A stretch of 64,000 bases of DNA, taken from Sporomusaceae bacterium FL31 (GTDB lineage Bacteria; Bacillota; Negativicutes; DSM-1736; Dendrosporobacteraceae). The notes under the pieces are model-generated. The model had not been told where the DNA came from, did not search any database, and saw only the letters and a program-made list of their open reading frames with translations. The stretch lies in NCBI GenBank assembly GCA_003990955.1, contig BIFV01000008.1, positions 241,066 to 305,065 of the forward strand, given 5' to 3'. A program made the position numbers and the translations under genes. Positions 8,059-16,636 of the stretch are shown here, in pieces (position 1 is the stretch's first letter; every line of letters begins with the position of its first letter).

Positions 8059-8084
8059 TGTATATTCCTCCTTGATTTTACACT

Positions 8085-8102
8085 CCAGGCATCCATGCCC
8101 GG
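8085..8102 (-). promoter_or_regulatory. CsrA-type binding hairpin in the flagellin leader
   Basis: In the flagellin mRNA a 7-bp stem (CCGGGCA / TGCCTGG, one G-U pair) presents TGGA as its loop, the arrangement CsrA binds. The Shine-Dalgarno itself (GGAGG at 8071-8067) is a second GGA site 14 nt downstream. This mirrors the two-site layout of Bacillus hag. csrA and fliW are 3 kb away in the same cluster. Confidence 0.65.
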
Positions 8103-8169
8103 ATATTTTCCAGCAATAGTTTCCTCCGGCCGGTTAGAAAATCTGTTGCTGTTTTGTGACTCAATAATA

Positions 8170-8196
8170 TTATCGATAATTTTAGGAAAAACTTAA
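8170..8196 (-). promoter_or_regulatory. Sigma-D (sigma-28) type promoter of flagellin
   Basis: On the minus strand TTAA (8193-8196), a 17-nt interval, then CGATAA (8170-8175). This fits the TAAA-N15-GCCGATAA layout with one -35 mismatch. It lies about 110 nt upstream of the flagellin ATG. Confidence 0.65.
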
Positions 8197-8226
8197 GCAC
8201 TTTTTGTCATTTTTTTAATATTTTTG

Positions 8227-8565
8227 TTATGTCTGGCGATCCATTCTTTTTCCAATATAGGGGCTGCTAAAACCCTCATAAGCATCCGAAACCTGCATTT
8301 GCCGTTTGCTGGTATTACGCAAAAACTCAAGTTTTATTTTCATGCCCTGTTCGGTCTGTTGAATCGTTCTAAGTACTTCTTGCCCTTTTTCAGTACAACG
8401 GAAGGGCTGATCATCCAATTGCTCGATTTGCTGCTGCAGCTTTTCACGTTGCTCAAGCAGTTCGATAATGAGTTCAAAATCCTGCTTATTGAGAAACTTG
8501 ACAATTTCATTGGTCAAAAACAGATAATCCAACCATAATTTTTCATCTTTTCCAGGAGTATTCAT
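8227..8565 (-). CDS. fliT: FliT-like flagellar export chaperone
   Basis: Small helical protein of 112 residues in the place where FliT always lies, immediately after fliS. FliT binds the filament cap protein FliD before export and, in some species, FlhDC. Sequence conservation in the family is low. What is visible is an all-helical pattern with charged leucine repeats (LLEQREKLQQQIEQL, about 37-51) and no membrane segment. The start lies 2 bp after the fliS stop, so translation is probably coupled. The call rests mainly on position, size and helical character. Confidence 0.7.
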   Translation of the reverse strand: MNTPGKDEKLWLDYLFLTNEIVKFLNKQDFELIIELLEQREKLQQQIEQLDDQPFRCTEKGQEVLRTIQQTEQGMKIKLEFLRNTSKRQMQVSDAYEGFSSPYIGKRMDRQT

Positions 8566-8567
8566 CG

Positions 8568-8960
8568 CTATTTTGCAACCGCTCGCTGGGCGCGTGCTTG
8601 CTTTATGACCTGATACCAGGTATCTCTAAACTCTTGAAGCATACTTTTTGCTTCTTCTAATTTAGCAGTGTCTTTTTTGAGATTTCCCTGTATCAAGCAA
8701 TGTTCTATGTATTCATAGAGCCGAAACCAGTCTTTTGAAAGCTCAATATTCATATCCAGTGTTGCCATAAATTCTTGAACAATTTGCTGTGCCCGTATAT
8801 TTGCATGGTGAGACTTCTCATAATCACTCTTTTCCAAGGCTTGCACACTCTCAGTAATAAAACGAATCGCACCATTATAGAGCATCAGCGTTAATTCTTC
8901 CGGTGATGCAGTCATGATTTGTTGATTCTTATAGGCATTAGCCGTATTGGCAGCATTCAT
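8568..8960 (-). CDS. fliS: Flagellin export chaperone FliS
   Basis: Cytoplasmic chaperone that binds the C-terminus of flagellin and prevents early polymerisation; in Bacillus it also assists FliW-dependent control. The 130-residue product has the family start ANAYKNQQIMTASPEELTLM and the helix LYNGAIRFI. The ATG at 8960 is chosen because AGGAGGG lies 6 nt upstream; the longer frame from 8978 would place that ribosome site inside the gene. It is 46 bp downstream of fliD and is followed by fliT. Confidence 0.95.
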   Translation of the reverse strand: MNAANTANAYKNQQIMTASPEELTLMLYNGAIRFITESVQALEKSDYEKSHHANIRAQQIVQEFMATLDMNIELSKDWFRLYEYIEHCLIQGNLKKDTAKLEEAKSMLQEFRDTWYQVIKQARAQRAVAK

Positions 8961-9006
8961 CGTACACCCTCCTACCATAATGACAACTACATTTTGTTAT
9001 ATTAGA

Positions 9007-10539
9007 TTAACTGGAAAACTGCTGAGCCAGCCATGCACTTTGCTGGCTTAATCTCTGCAAGGCAACTTCCATCGCATTAAACTTGTTATAATACCGCTCC
9101 TCGGTATTCGCCAGCTGGGTATTTAGCGTATCCAAGCGTTTTTTATAATCAGTAAGCTGCTTGGCCAGATTGCTCTCCGTGTCATAGTCGGTTGACGCTG
9201 TAATGCCAGCTTCTGACACAACCTTGTCGCTTGCTGCTTTTAACGTGTCGTACAGTCGGGTAGCAAGACCGCTTTGACTGCTTGTTTCACCCTGCTTGCC
9301 AAAAATTTTGCTCAAGACATCCGGATCTGCATCCAGGGCTTTCCTAAGGTCTGTTTCATTTAAATAAAGTTTGCCGCCTTCACTATAGCTGCCGCTGGTA
9401 ATCCCAATGCTGGAAGCCGTTGTATAGTTGCCAGTTACCCCGGCAATCGGATTAGAGATATCATTTCGCATTGAAGTAGCTAGCTCACGTAAAATCGGAT
9501 CACGTCTTAAAAGACCACTTTTCGCCTTCTCTTCCCAGGCTTTCACTTCAGACTCCTTCATTTCCGCCTTTTGCGCATCGGTGAGCGGAAGAAAGTCCTT
9601 ATAGTAAGTCTCATTGACTTCACCGTTAATTTTACTCAGAGTCGTGTTATAGGCTTCAATAAAAGACTTGACCACCTCAACAGCTTTATCAGTATCGGAG
9701 ATGACCGTTGCTGTTGCAGTTCCCTCGGCCTTTAGCGTATAGGTAACACCCGAGATAGTAAATGTATTGCTATTTTTCTTGACTGTGCTTCCATCAATAA
9801 TGGCAACGGCATCTTTGCCAGTGGTAAAATTATCTGGATTACTTGCCGGAGCAGGAGGCGGATTCTTTGTACTTAATTCCGCTGTATTGCCAAGCTGAAG
9901 CTTGCTCAGTAGAAGTTCGGTATTGGAATCCTCTGCCTTCAGATTAATTTGATTCTCCTCACCCGATTTGGTGCTGTACAGAAAAAAGCGATCAAGACTG
10001 CTGTCATAACTTGCTTTAACATTTAGTCCCAAACCATTAATATCACTGACCAAATCATAGACACTTTTCCCAGTCGTATCATAATTGGTAAGACTCTTTG
10101 TGTTTGTACCATCATTTAAAGTTAAATTGATAGTTCCTGTTAAGCCAAGATGATCCCCTAAATTGGTTTTGCCTGGTGAACCGGTTTGTGAAATCGCAGT
10201 TTTACTGCTCATACTGGCACTCTGCGCTAACGAGGTAACCTCAACAGAATGGGTGAAGTTGACTGCATCGGCATTAGCCGCTACTGAAATAATCGATTCA
10301 TTGGTCGACATGACCTTCTTAGGCAATAACGTACTTTGAAGTTTATAGTTAAAGGCTGTATTGCTGCGAAAGTCGTTAATAGCAGTATACATCGTGTTAT
10401 AGTCACTTTTCTTCCATTCCAATTGTGTTTTTTTCTGGGCCAAGGTATCATACCGGGCACGCTGTGCTTTCATGAGGTCCTTGACCATCTGATCCACATC
10501 CATACCTGATCCGCTCAATCCATAAGTTCTTATTGCCAT
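9007..10539 (-). CDS. fliD: Flagellar filament cap protein FliD
   Basis: Hook-associated protein 2, which caps the growing filament and guides insertion of flagellin. The 510-residue length is usual. The N-terminal D0 segment (SGSGMDVDQMVKDLM) and the ASMSSKTAIS region are typical. The C-terminus has the coiled-coil pattern LTDYKKRLDTLNTQLANTEERYYNKFNAMEVAL broken at FNAMEVAL-RLSQQSAWL, the FliD_C signature. A proline/alanine stretch (PPPAPASNP, about 226) marks a domain linker. GGGAGG precedes the ATG. It follows flaG and precedes fliS in one unit controlled by the promoter at 10962-10989. Confidence 0.95.
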   Translation of the reverse strand: MAIRTYGLSGSGMDVDQMVKDLMKAQRARYDTLAQKKTQLEWKKSDYNTMYTAINDFRSNTAFNYKLQSTLLPKKVMSTNESIISVAANADAVNFTHSVEVTSLAQSASMSSKTAISQTGSPGKTNLGDHLGLTGTINLTLNDGTNTKSLTNYDTTGKSVYDLVSDINGLGLNVKASYDSSLDRFFLYSTKSGEENQINLKAEDSNTELLLSKLQLGNTAELSTKNPPPAPASNPDNFTTGKDAVAIIDGSTVKKNSNTFTISGVTYTLKAEGTATATVISDTDKAVEVVKSFIEAYNTTLSKINGEVNETYYKDFLPLTDAQKAEMKESEVKAWEEKAKSGLLRRDPILRELATSMRNDISNPIAGVTGNYTTASSIGITSGSYSEGGKLYLNETDLRKALDADPDVLSKIFGKQGETSSQSGLATRLYDTLKAASDKVVSEAGITASTDYDTESNLAKQLTDYKKRLDTLNTQLANTEERYYNKFNAMEVALQRLSQQSAWLAQQFSS

Positions 10540-10564
10540 AACTAAAAACCTCCCTTGTCAACTA

Positions 10565-10927
10565 CTAGACTTTTTTATCTAATAGAACACCTACATATTC
10601 TTTGATTTTCGCCATCGTGTCCAATAACTCATGCGGTGGAAACTCTTTCAGTACCTTTCCATCTCTGGTATCAATAACCTGAACAATCAGCTGCTTAGTC
10701 TCTTCATGCAACTGAAACTGGATATCACTGTTAATGAGTTGCATAAACTTTGTCATCTCAGCCGTTAACTGAGTCATATCCTTTTTGTTAAGCGTATCCG
10801 GTTTCTTTACCTGTTGATAACTGGTGCCTGTTTCAGGTACTGATCCAGGATCAGCTTGAACAGCAGCATTATTTCGATTGGCAGGCAAAATACCGGGGGA
10901 CAGATTGATATTTGCATTAATTGACAT
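10565..10927 (-). CDS. flaG: FlaG family protein
   Basis: Flagellar protein whose loss alters filament length in several species. The 120-residue product has a disordered N-terminal third and a compact C-terminal FlaG domain (about 50-120) with the signature FQLHEETKQLIVQVIDTRDG, then KEFPPHELLDTMAKI. It is the first gene of the flaG-fliD-fliS-fliT unit: a terminator lies upstream (11001-11028) and a sigma-D-type promoter lies between. GGTGGAATCAGG precedes the ATG. Confidence 0.93.
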   Translation of the reverse strand: MSINANINLSPGILPANRNNAAVQADPGSVPETGTSYQQVKKPDTLNKKDMTQLTAEMTKFMQLINSDIQFQLHEETKQLIVQVIDTRDGKVLKEFPPHELLDTMAKIKEYVGVLLDKKV

Positions 10928-10961
10928 CCTGATTCCACCTTTGTAAGCTTCTTTAATAATT

Positions 10962-10989
10962 TTATCGTGCTAATGGCGAAAAAACTTTA
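10962..10989 (-). promoter_or_regulatory. Sigma-D type promoter of flaG-fliD-fliS-fliT
   Basis: On the minus strand TAAA (10986-10989) and ACGATAA with its CGATAA at 10962-10967, separated by 18 nt, one longer than the usual interval. It lies just after the csrA terminator and about 35 nt before the flaG ATG. Confidence 0.6.
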
Positions 10990-11000
10990 ATGAATACAAA

Positions 11001-11028
11001 AAAATACGGTTTTTAACGACCGTATTTT
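11001..11028 (-). terminator. Terminator after csrA
   Basis: Stem AAAATACGGT (11001-11010) / ACCGTATTTT (11019-11028), 8-nt loop, followed on the minus strand by a run of T. It begins 2 nt after the csrA stop and separates the flgM-csrA unit from flaG. Confidence 0.85.
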
Positions 11029-11030
11029 AT

Positions 11031-11264
11031 TTACTTTTTAATATGAAATCCTTTTAATATATCTAAATTATCGAGATGATTGGCCTCTGAGGCCTGCTTA
11101 TTCTCAGCAACAATCGAATCATAAATTTCACCACGGTAAATCTTAATAACTTTAGGCGCTTCAATCGCCACCCGGACAGTATCACCTTTAATGTCAACAA
11201 CGGTAAGAACGATCTGATCACCGATCACAATTCTTTCCCCAATTTTGCGTGTCAAAGCCAGCAT
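11031..11264 (-). CDS. csrA: Carbon storage regulator CsrA
   Basis: RNA-binding dimer that represses translation by binding GGA motifs near ribosome sites; in Firmicutes its main target is the flagellin mRNA. The 77-residue product has the complete family pattern: MLALTRKIGERIVIGD at the start, VRVAIEAPK, and the RGEIYDSI strand that forms the RNA-binding face. AAGGAGG precedes the ATG. It is 1 bp from the fliW stop, and FliW is the protein antagonist that sequesters CsrA. The flagellin leader in this window carries a matching hairpin (8085-8102). Confidence 0.97.
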   Translation of the reverse strand: MLALTRKIGERIVIGDQIVLTVVDIKGDTVRVAIEAPKVIKIYRGEIYDSIVAENKQASEANHLDNLDILKGFHIKK

Positions 11265-11265
11265 A

Positions 11266-11712
11266 TTATTTACCTCCTTGGGAAGGAAGTCCTTGAGGAA
11301 ACAATCGTTGACGAATTGTGTAAGGAACTTTCTCCAAGATAATTTGCTGAGCTAACCGCTTGACCGGATTATAAATGATCGGAGCCAATAAATTAGCCGT
11401 CATATCTTCAGCTTTCTCCGGCACAGTAACAATATTTAAAATTTGCGGCGGTGATTGTTCGGACAGATCTAAAACAGCCAGAACTTGATCATCCAAAGTA
11501 AATTCATAATCACTAAAAAAGCTGAATGGATCAACAACGAGAAAAGTAAGGTTGGCTTCAGTTAGCGATTGTAAAAACGCAAAGGCTTTTGTCTCACATG
11601 GTATCAAAATAAATTCTTTCTCATCAATAAATCCCGGCAATCCATTCGGAAATTGAATAATATCCTCCGGTTTTACTTCTAATGAGCCTAACCGAGTTGA
11701 TTGTATAATCAT
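11266..11712 (-). CDS. fliW: Flagellar assembly factor FliW
   Basis: Protein that binds either flagellin or CsrA. When flagellin accumulates in the cytoplasm FliW is captured, CsrA is released and flagellin translation stops. The 148-residue protein has family features: IIQFPNGLPGF near residue 20, FLVVDPFSFFSDYEF near 58 and NLLAPIIYNP near 112. GAGAGAGGG precedes the ATG. It lies between the DUF6470 gene and csrA, the standard order. Confidence 0.97.
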   Translation of the reverse strand: MIIQSTRLGSLEVKPEDIIQFPNGLPGFIDEKEFILIPCETKAFAFLQSLTEANLTFLVVDPFSFFSDYEFTLDDQVLAVLDLSEQSPPQILNIVTVPEKAEDMTANLLAPIIYNPVKRLAQQIILEKVPYTIRQRLFPQGLPSQGGK

Positions 11713-11725
11713 ATATACCCTCTCT

Positions 11726-12286
11726 CTATACCCGTATGTCTAGATCCGTGTTTGTCGTCCAAAAGCGGATATTCTGGTATTGCGCCATCTGTCCGGTTAC
11801 CTTGCCACGCTGCAAGTCCAAATCCACAGTACCACGCCTTAACTCGAGATTTAACTTCGCATCAATCGGGTTGAACTCCAATTTACCCGGTTCGTAATGA
11901 ATGTTGGGAGAATCAACGTATGCCCATGTGATATCAGGTGCTTCCGGAAAATTCGCTTCAGTTGCGATGTTAGCAATGGCATTTTCCCCGCTTTCAATGC
12001 GACCGATTCGATCGCCTTCAGCTGCAATACGGCCAACTGTTTCAAGAACAATACGCTTGCCTTCCTGGGCAGCATCAAAGGCTAAGTCAAAGTTATTCTT
12101 AAATCCTATTGAGTAACGACAAGGATATTGATCAATCTCCATCTTACCTTCAGTACGGCGAATCTCAACAATCGCTGGTTCAGTTGAAAGTTGAATTTGA
12201 GGCGGAGTAGTTTTGATATTTAACTCTGGGTCCGTAATCGATAATGCCAACTTGGCAGGCTGCTGTTCCATATTGAGTTTAATCAT
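11726..12286 (-). CDS. DUF6470 family protein (YviE-like)
   Basis: Protein of unknown function that is conserved between flgL and fliW in Firmicutes. The 186 residues are rich in beta-type segments, with the opening PPQIQLSTEPAIVEIRRTEG and a repeated pattern (LNLELRRGTVDLDLQRGKV) near 130-160. It has no signal peptide or membrane helix. AGGGGGC precedes the ATG. Constant placement suggests a role in flagellar assembly or flagellin homeostasis, but none has been shown to my knowledge. Confidence 0.85.
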   Translation of the reverse strand: MIKLNMEQQPAKLALSITDPELNIKTTPPQIQLSTEPAIVEIRRTEGKMEIDQYPCRYSIGFKNNFDLAFDAAQEGKRIVLETVGRIAAEGDRIGRIESGENAIANIATEANFPEAPDITWAYVDSPNIHYEPGKLEFNPIDAKLNLELRRGTVDLDLQRGKVTGQMAQYQNIRFWTTNTDLDIRV

Positions 12287-12308
12287 AGATTCAGCCCCCT
12301 ATTTATAA

Positions 12309-13220
12309 TTACCGTAAAAAGTCCACTAGTGATGGAGGCATAATGCGTGCGCCGACAGACAGTGCTGTTTTATAAATACTCTCACTTGTTTTAAAATCAA
12401 TGATCGCCTTAGGAATATCCAAATCTTCATTGGCTGCGACATCACCAGTGATGACGACATTTTGACCTTCCATCATATTTAAGGCCATGTCATATGCCGA
12501 CATTCTCGTCCCTAACTCGGTGTGGCTTTGCAGAATACTGGCGTGATCTGCATCGAGATATCCTAAGCCAGTGTTGGATAACCAAACCTGGTCTTCGGTT
12601 GTCCCTGAATCTAGATGCTGCTTAATTTCTAACAGATGATTTAAGACTTCATTTCCATTTGCACCAAATACTTCGACACCACTTAAATTCACACTATCCT
12701 GAGTAGGAGTAGCAACACCTGGTTGGATTGGCATGGATATTTTAGAACTATCACCAAAATAGGTAATTATATCGCCATTTCTAGTAAAAGGCTGGGTTTT
12801 GTCATTTTGTCCTGCAAATACATACCGATCCCCGAGTTTGGTATTGCCAATAGTGACAATCTGGTTAATCAAATTGTCCACTGATTTACCAATTGTCTGA
12901 ATGGCATCCTGTGGATTTGATCCTGTACTGGCTTGTACCACTAATTCCTTGATATTTGTCATGATGGAACTCAGATCCGACATAGCTCCATCCGTTGTGT
13001 CCATCCATGATTTGGCATCTTTCAGGTTTTGGGTAAATTGTTCATTCTGCGCCAAATTGGTATTAAAGCGTAAACTCCGAATGGTCTTAACCGGATTGTC
13101 TGAGGGACGATGCAGTATTTTCCCATCTGAAAGCTGCTCTTGAATAGCATTCTGGCGCTCTAAGGATTTATTTAAACTGGTTAAAAAGTTATAAGTAATT
13201 GTATTGTTTGTTATCCGCAT
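12309..13220 (-). CDS. flgL: Flagellar hook-filament junction protein FlgL
   Basis: Hook-associated protein 3, the second junction ring between hook and filament. The 303-residue product starts MRITNNTITYNFLTSLN and carries the flagellin-like N-terminal SDGKILHRPSDNPV, then YVFAGQNDKTQPF in the middle. The C-terminal helix (YKTALSVGARIM) is the D0 pair. The gene follows flgK by 10 bp and precedes DUF6470 by 22 bp, so it is one operon. Confidence 0.95.
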   Translation of the reverse strand: MRITNNTITYNFLTSLNKSLERQNAIQEQLSDGKILHRPSDNPVKTIRSLRFNTNLAQNEQFTQNLKDAKSWMDTTDGAMSDLSSIMTNIKELVVQASTGSNPQDAIQTIGKSVDNLINQIVTIGNTKLGDRYVFAGQNDKTQPFTRNGDIITYFGDSSKISMPIQPGVATPTQDSVNLSGVEVFGANGNEVLNHLLEIKQHLDSGTTEDQVWLSNTGLGYLDADHASILQSHTELGTRMSAYDMALNMMEGQNVVITGDVAANEDLDIPKAIIDFKTSESIYKTALSVGARIMPPSLVDFLR

Positions 13221-13230
13221 GACTAATCAA

Positions 13231-15027
13231 CTACCTCCCCACTGTGCCGGTGCCATTAATTAATTTATCAAGCATCTCGTCCATGGTTGTTAGAATTCTT
13301 GCCGCCGCATTATAGCCTTGCTGAAAGCGAATCATGTTAGTCATCTCTTCATCCATATTGACACCTTTAGTCGATTCACGCCAATTCCTAATTTGATTAA
13401 CCAAAGTCTCCTGATTATCAGTTAGGCGGGCTGCATTTTGTTTTTGGATTCCTAAAGCTCCAATCATGGAGGAATAATAAGTATCCAGAGAAGATCCTCC
13501 CAGATTAAGACTGGTATCAATTTTCAAGCGATTACTCAGTAATATTGCATTGTCACCACTCGCGTTATTACCTTGTGAAAGCGAAAAGGTATAAGTGTCC
13601 CCATCAGCATTTAACGCCTCGGTCGCAATTTGCATATTGACAGTTAAACCTTTAATTGTCAAGGAATAATCGGCTGGGTAAGGACCAGCACTGGTAATAG
13701 CCGTACTCCAGGTAGTACCTCCATCTGTTGAATACTCAATACCACTGACATTTTGAGAGCCATCAACAGAAATCCTCACATTGACTGACGTCGCTGACGT
13801 CCCGCCCGTATAACTGCCCGTCGTGGTTACCGTTGCTGCACCGCCAGTCGTATTGCTTTGGACGACAGCAATACTGTTTGTCGCAGTCTTAGCCGCAATT
13901 TTAGCCAAACCGTTCGCAGTATTAAATAAATCCTGATTTACCTTTAGTGCACTAATCCAATCACCATTTGTAAAGCCAATGGTCGTTGCTGGATCAGTGT
14001 AGTCAGGATTAGTTCCGCTATCACCAAAAAAATTTATCCCTGTACTGTTATCAGTGCCATAGCCACTTCGATGCACCTGATTAAACTCTTGCAATAAAAA
14101 CTGACTCATGGTTGATAATTTATTTAGATATCCTTTGACACCGTTTTCGGTGGAATCACGGGAATCCAGCAAGCCTTTAATTTGGCCATTCGAAAAAGTT
14201 ATCGGCTGATTTGTTCCAGCTATGACAATATTTTTTAGTTCATAGCCATAATCTGGATCCATCGATTTGGTTGTGGTTAATTTTGTAACTCCATTGCCAT
14301 CTACTAATACTACGCCGTTGACTTGAACGCTGTAATTCCCATACTTGTCTTCAGTAATGTTAGCACTGGTTAAGGCAGTGAGTTGATCCATCAGAAGGTC
14401 GCGTCGATCACGCAGATCATTGGCATGATTAAGACCGCCAGTTTCAATGTTAACAATCTGCCGATTAAGACTAAAAACCTCAGAGGTGATCTGGTTGATA
14501 GTGTTTACATTAATATCTAGCACTGAATTCATGTCTGAGACCATATCTTTTAGCTGTTGTGTTGAGTGCTGAATCGCATCAACTAATTCCACACCACGTT
14601 CACGAACCGCTGTGCGAGCACCACTATCAGATGCATTGACTGAAAGAGTCTGCCATGCAGTCCAAAATTTGTTTAATACTGTTTGAATACCGGTTGCTGT
14701 TGGCTCGCTAAAAGCGCCTTCAATCTTACCGAGCATTTCCTCCATGGTTTGTCCATACCCCAAAGATGACGATTCTTTCCAGTATTGCTTATCAACAAAG
14801 ATATCGCGTGCCCTTGTGATAGAAGACACATTGACCCCTGTACCCACTTCGTAACTGGCATAACCGCCAAAGATTGTCTGAGGGTTCGTTGTGGCCAAAT
14901 TGACCATTTGCCGGGAATAACCATCAGTGCCCGCATTTGATATATTGTGACCCACAGTATCTAGTGAAACCTGTTGCGCATATAAACCACGTACTACTGT
15001 ATTTAAACCAGCAAATGTCGATCTCAT
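13231..15027 (-). CDS. flgK: Flagellar hook-filament junction protein FlgK
   Basis: Hook-associated protein 1, the first junction ring. The 598-residue protein has the rod/hook signature QQVSLDTVGHNISNAGTDGY near residue 18 and the C-terminal GVNMDEEMTNMIRFQQGYNA. The central part (about 390-470) is a threonine/serine/glycine-rich beta insert, variable among species. GGAGTGG precedes the ATG. Its chaperone FlgN is encoded just upstream. Confidence 0.96.
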   Translation of the reverse strand: MRSTFAGLNTVVRGLYAQQVSLDTVGHNISNAGTDGYSRQMVNLATTNPQTIFGGYASYEVGTGVNVSSITRARDIFVDKQYWKESSSLGYGQTMEEMLGKIEGAFSEPTATGIQTVLNKFWTAWQTLSVNASDSGARTAVRERGVELVDAIQHSTQQLKDMVSDMNSVLDINVNTINQITSEVFSLNRQIVNIETGGLNHANDLRDRRDLLMDQLTALTSANITEDKYGNYSVQVNGVVLVDGNGVTKLTTTKSMDPDYGYELKNIVIAGTNQPITFSNGQIKGLLDSRDSTENGVKGYLNKLSTMSQFLLQEFNQVHRSGYGTDNSTGINFFGDSGTNPDYTDPATTIGFTNGDWISALKVNQDLFNTANGLAKIAAKTATNSIAVVQSNTTGGAATVTTTGSYTGGTSATSVNVRISVDGSQNVSGIEYSTDGGTTWSTAITSAGPYPADYSLTIKGLTVNMQIATEALNADGDTYTFSLSQGNNASGDNAILLSNRLKIDTSLNLGGSSLDTYYSSMIGALGIQKQNAARLTDNQETLVNQIRNWRESTKGVNMDEEMTNMIRFQQGYNAAARILTTMDEMLDKLINGTGTVGR

Positions 15028-15059
15028 TCTACCACTCCATTATTTTCAATAATAAACAC

Positions 15060-15548
15060 TCAAACCTTTTGATCAAGGACAGCACGTGTTGTTGCCCCCT
15101 GAGTCTGCTGGCCTTTAGCCGCATAAGTAGGACCAATCGTGTTCTGTGTTAATAGGTTAATATTATAGTTAATAAATGATAATGCCTGTTCAATGAGCTT
15201 AGTATTTAGTTTGTTCATCTGTACCAACTCGGCAGTTATACGATCAAATTGTTTCAGAAGGTCTGTAATTTGACCCCCAATATCCTGATCGGCAACTTCT
15301 GTCAACTTGGAAATCGTGATATTCTCATCCGAAAACTTATGAACGGTTATTAGTTCCTGCAAGTATTTCTCGCGAATAACCTCAAGCTTACCAATTTGTA
15401 CGATAAGTAGTTCTTCCTGTTTGGTCAGGGCATCCAGTTCTTGAGCTTTTGCACCCACCAAAATATCATGCTTTTGTTTGCTGATAGTTAGAAGAGCCTG
15501 ATATAACTTCAACATATTGGCTAATACGTCAACCAGTCGCTCCCACAT
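15060..15548 (-). CDS. flgN: Flagellar export chaperone FlgN
   Basis: Helical cytoplasmic chaperone for FlgK and FlgL. The 162 residues form an amphipathic coiled coil with the family's VLANMLKLYQALLTISKQKHDILV start and a central LTKQEELLIVQIGKLE. A glutamine/threonine-rich tail follows. It lies between flgM and flgK, the standard place. AGGAAGG precedes the ATG. Confidence 0.9.
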   Translation of the reverse strand: MWERLVDVLANMLKLYQALLTISKQKHDILVGAKAQELDALTKQEELLIVQIGKLEVIREKYLQELITVHKFSDENITISKLTEVADQDIGGQITDLLKQFDRITAELVQMNKLNTKLIEQALSFINYNINLLTQNTIGPTYAAKGQQTQGATTRAVLDQKV

Positions 15549-15563
15549 GTTTTAACGTCCTTC

Positions 15564-15860
15564 CTATTGCAATTTGTCAGCTAATACACGGCCAATCATC
15601 TTTTCTGCAACATCCTTGGCCTCTATATGATATTCCCCTGAACTAATCCGTTCAGTTAGCTCCTTTACCTTATCTTCACGAACATCGGACATGTTCTTGA
15701 TGTTCTGTAAGATTTGAGCAAATTCCTGAGCTTGAGAAGATAACACGACCTCATCTTTTTGCTGAGCCGAACCAGTCTTTGGAGCACTTGTATTCTTCAC
15801 TGGTTTGCTGTCACCATATGCTTTAAGAATGTTTTGGATTTGTTTACCTGAAATAATCAT
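15564..15860 (-). CDS. flgM: Anti-sigma-28 factor FlgM
   Basis: Inhibitor of the flagellar sigma factor (SigD/FliA), exported or inactivated when the hook is complete. The 98-residue product has a disordered N-terminus and the C-terminal helices that bind the sigma factor, with the family's DEVVLSSQAQEF motif near 37-48 and VREDKVKELTERISSGEY near 60-77. AGGTGGG precedes the ATG. A sigma-D-type promoter lies 37 nt upstream, giving feedback control. Confidence 0.93.
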   Translation of the reverse strand: MIISGKQIQNILKAYGDSKPVKNTSAPKTGSAQQKDEVVLSSQAQEFAQILQNIKNMSDVREDKVKELTERISSGEYHIEAKDVAEKMIGRVLADKLQ

Positions 15861-15896
15861 GCGTCAACACCCACCTTTGGGATTTTCCTGTCAATA

Positions 15897-15923
15897 ATAT
15901 CGACGAAAAAGGCGAGGATATTA
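15897..15923 (-). promoter_or_regulatory. Sigma-D type promoter of the flgM operon
   Basis: On the minus strand TAAT (15920-15923), 15 nt, then GTCGATAT (15897-15904), against TAAA-N15-GCCGATAA. The -35 lies in the loop of the terminator at 15906-15932, so the two elements overlap. Confidence 0.55.
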
Positions 15924-15932
15924 ACCCCCGCC
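15906..15932 (-). terminator. Terminator upstream of flgM
   Basis: In the minus-strand RNA GGCGGGG (15932-15926) pairs with CCTCGCC (15917-15911) with one G-U pair, followed by TTTTT (15910-15906). It would stop transcripts from the YvyF-like gene, leaving flgM to its own promoter. Confidence 0.65.
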
Positions 15933-16016
15933 AAACGTCTTATTCATCAATTTCAGGCGTTTTTGTTGACTATAGTACGTTTTACTCACTCTTACGCCTT
16001 TTTTTATATTATCTTA

Positions 16017-16412
16017 TTATTTTTTATAAATATCCCTGGAATACAAACGGACACCCGATCTTTCTTCTTCTTTTTCCTGGCGTTTGGCTTCACTGATCTT
16101 GACCTGATCCAAGATATTCTTATTGCATGCAGGGCACAGACGGCCTTCACTAATTTGGACGCCACAGGTTTCACAGGGGTGGGTAATTTCATAATCACCT
16201 TTAAACCGGCCTCGTTTCATCATCCGTAAGATGGTTTTTTCCCTTACCCCGGTGGCATTGCAAATCTCCTCGATGGACGCTTTACCTTTTTCCCGCAAAT
16301 ATTCAACAATTTTCAGTTCTTCATATTCTTCAACTTCATAACAGGACGGACACAAGCCACTGGTATTTTCAATATATAATTTGCCGCATTCCGGACAATT
16401 TCCAAGTCCCAT
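16017..16412 (-). CDS. Flagellar operon protein, YvyF/TIGR03826-like zinc protein
   Basis: Conserved first gene of the late flagellar cluster in Firmicutes, of unknown exact role. The 131 residues hold an N-terminal zinc ribbon (CPECG at 6 and CPSCY at 22), a helix-turn-helix-like middle (ASIEEICNATGVREKTILRMM) and a second zinc ribbon (CETCG and CPACN). A charged tail follows. This layout suggests a DNA- or protein-binding adaptor. AGGGGGCAGG precedes the ATG. A terminator lies 80 bp after its stop. Confidence 0.88.
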   Translation of the reverse strand: MGLGNCPECGKLYIENTSGLCPSCYEVEEYEELKIVEYLREKGKASIEEICNATGVREKTILRMMKRGRFKGDYEITHPCETCGVQISEGRLCPACNKNILDQVKISEAKRQEKEEERSGVRLYSRDIYKK

Positions 16413-16636
16413 AATTCCTGCCCCCTAAAAATAATTAATTATTGCGCACACTGTAACCATCATGACATGTACTTGAACAGCTTATCTCTATTATAACGAC
16501 AATCTTTTCGCTTTGAAATAACTATTTTTTAAATATTTGCAAAATAAACCTGTATTTTTTTCATGAACTCAGCAGGATTATGTCGGTTTATGGCTAATTT
16601 AAATATACCGCACTATATAACGAAAGGCAGTTTTTC

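Noticed and set aside
8224..8538. Plus-strand frame opposite fliT
   Set aside because: Same length as the real minus-strand gene but without ribosome site or family features.
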